Below, piece after piece: positions 63,118 to 64,000 of a DNA stretch of 64,000 nt. The stretch covers positions 19,198 to 83,197 of the forward strand of contig JAJZUZ010000003.1 in NCBI GenBank assembly GCA_021845965.1, read 5' to 3'. The DNA is from Pseudomonadota bacterium. GTDB lineage: Bacteria; Pseudomonadota; Gammaproteobacteria; Burkholderiales; Burkholderiaceae_C. The stretch's first letter is position 1. Each line of letters begins with the position of its first letter. Under the pieces are notes generated by a model. It was given only the letters and a program-made list of their open reading frames with translations, made no database searches and was not told the origin of the DNA. The position numbers were made by a program, and so were the translations under genes.

Positions 63118-63776
63118 GCGACCTCCCTCTGCGAATCGCCTAGTTCAGACATGGCAAGCTCGCTTACGGTCATCGGGGGAAAGGTTTTTGTCGGGGTGAA
63201 AATTTCGTGCTTTCCCAAGTGGGCAAATAGCGAGCCCTCCGCACTAAATGCAGACGAACCGGTAAGAACGTCAAAACGGAAGTCACGGCGCTGGTACTTA
63301 CCCTTACCCAGATAGCCCCATTCGGCAAAGGTGATGTGCGGGCTGTCTTGTGCGCACATGGTCATGGTCATCGCGTTCCCGTGAACCAGATTCTGCGAAA
63401 GTACGAACGTTCCAGCGCGGTATAAATCGTCAGTTTCCTGGAGCCCCAGGTAACTGCCAAATATTTCCAGCAAGTTCGCGCGGCACTCGTCGATGTTGTC
63501 GTGCAATAGCTCGATGCCGTAGATGCACATGAGGGCCAGCAACGCGTAGTGCTGTTTCTCGAAGTCGGACTTCCCGAACTTGCGCTCGACGGCAACGAGC
63601 TTGCGCTTCAAGACCTGGACAAGGAAATTCCCGCTTCCGCAGGCAGGCTCCAGGAATCGGGAGTCGATGCGCTCGGACTCGTCCTTGACCAGATCAAGCA
63701 TGGCCTCGACCATCCACGATGGGGTGAAGACTTCCCCATGATCGGCCACACGTTGTTTTGACTTCACTAGACTCAT
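63114..63776 (-). CDS. Short N6-DNA methylase-like subunit with SAM motif but no NPPY
   Basis: A 220-residue protein. GEVFTPSWMVEAML (14-27) and FLEPACGSGNFL (41-52) are perfect motif X and motif I of HsdM/Eco57I-type enzymes, and IYGIELLHDNIDECRANLLEIF resembles motifs II/III. A catalytic NPP[YF] is not present; the chain ends with GSSAFSAEGSLFAHLGKHEIF and a short tail. It may be the SAM-binding half of a split enzyme or a regulatory partner of the next gene, which it overlaps by 4 nt. It is the first gene of the operon. Confidence 0.82.
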   Translation of the reverse strand: MSLVKSKQRVADHGEVFTPSWMVEAMLDLVKDESERIDSRFLEPACGSGNFLVQVLKRKLVAVERKFGKSDFEKQHYALLALMCIYGIELLHDNIDECRANLLEIFGSYLGLQETDDLYRAGTFVLSQNLVHGNAMTMTMCAQDSPHITFAEWGYLGKGKYQRRDFRFDVLTGSSAFSAEGSLFAHLGKHEIFTPTKTFPPMTVSELAMSELGDSQREVA

Positions 63777-63782
63777 GGCGCA

Positions 63783-63808
63783 ACTATAGCTGCGAGAGCC
63801 AGTGTCAA
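63783..63808 (-). promoter_or_regulatory. Possible promoter of the methylase operon, close to a leaderless start
   Basis: On the minus strand TTGACA (63808-63803) and TATAGT (63788-63783) are separated by 14 nt, shorter than optimal, and TATAGT ends 6 nt before the ATG of the first methylase gene. No ribosome site precedes that ATG, so a leaderless message is possible. Confidence 0.3.
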
Positions 63809-63874
63809 CGTCATCCGCTGTCCAGCCCTAGTGTTCGAGCCATACCTTTGGCGCAACCTCACACACGTGCCGTC

Positions 63875-64000
63875 TGAGCTGTCCGTCGTTTTTCGTCTTC
63901 CAGGGGTCGATGGTTAACATCGAATCTGGAAGGACGAGAAGTGAAGAAGATACCGAAGCAAGAGTACACGGCCGAGTTCAAGGAACAGGCCGTCAAGCAC
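63875..64000 (+). mobile_element. Left end of an IS3-family insertion sequence (continues outside window)
   Basis: The terminal sequence TGAGCTGTCCGTCGTTTTTC begins at about 63875 with the TGA..CT style of IS3-family inverted repeats, followed by a ~65-nt leader and the orfA start. The right end is beyond the window. Confidence 0.7.
63941..64000 (+). CDS. IS3-family transposase OrfA (5' end, truncated by window)
   Basis: The first 20 codons from a GTG start read VKKIPKQEYTAEFKEQAVKH, the characteristic start of IS3-type OrfA helix-turn-helix proteins. AAGGA lies six nt before the GTG. The remainder of orfA and the orfB integrase part lie outside the window. Confidence 0.8.
   Translation, partial: MKKIPKQEYTAEFKEQAVKH

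Overview
The window looks like chromosome of a high-GC betaproteobacterium of the Burkholderiales, most likely family Comamonadaceae. The evidence is a phasin gene with PhaR-like operators, a lexA-linked gene set, an exbB-exbD-lpxK-kdsB-adk cluster, a tig-clpP-clpX-lon chain, and an intergenic GC-rich repeat (29514-29605) of a kind I associate with Comamonadaceae. I cannot name the genus. About 55.8 kb is core chromosome. The last ~8.1 kb is a visibly AT-richer island entered at a tRNA-Leu 3' fragment.

Layout. 1-5.1 kb: a partial ion antiporter, nitroreductase, thioesterase, phasin (PHB granules), a patatin-like lipoprotein, and a Fur-box-controlled ferric iron binding protein. 5.2-14.6 kb: ClpA/ClpS, dimeric isocitrate dehydrogenase, a DUF192 protein, a second, unrelated monomeric isocitrate dehydrogenase, iron superoxide dismutase and XseA. 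15-18.8 kb: a tightly overlapped envelope and nucleotide operon (ExbB/ExbD-like proton channel, LpxK, Trm112-like, KdsB) followed by Adk. 18.8-23.8 kb: a diguanylate cyclase, asparaginase, LexA with two SOS boxes, a small conserved protein, a D-2-hydroxyacid dehydrogenase and a GST. 23.9-30.4 kb: acyl-CoA metabolism (3-hydroxyacyl-CoA dehydrogenase, enoyl-CoA hydratase, phosphotransferase, acyl-CoA dehydrogenase) with a Crp/Fnr regulator and a second GST.

30.4-48.4 kb: a complete-looking MSHA-type IV pilus locus, all on the minus strand, in the transcribed order E-G-A-C-D-O-P-Q then I-I2-J-K-L-M-N, ending in an HD-GYP cyclic-di-GMP phosphodiesterase. It holds the ATPase with an MshEN-type c-di-GMP domain, the platform protein, major and minor pilins, the secretin and a 1349-residue MshQ adhesin-like protein. 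49.2-49.7 kb: four tRNA genes (Gly, Cys, Gly, Leu). 49.8-55.7 kb: the protein quality-control chain tig, clpP, clpX, lon.

55.8-64 kb: the island. It starts at the 3' half of a tRNA-Leu gene (probable attachment-site remnant). It carries a three-gene module (HigB-like toxin, HTH-ImmA/IrrE antitoxin-protease fusion, T4-type beta-family protein), then a convergent three-gene restriction-modification-like module (short N6-MTase-like subunit with the SAM motif, larger MTase with NPPY but a degenerate SAM motif, GIY-YIG/SF2 helicase), and is cut by the window edge inside an IS3-family element. These two modules are the best candidates for an undescribed defence system. No CRISPR array, rRNA or prophage structural genes were seen.
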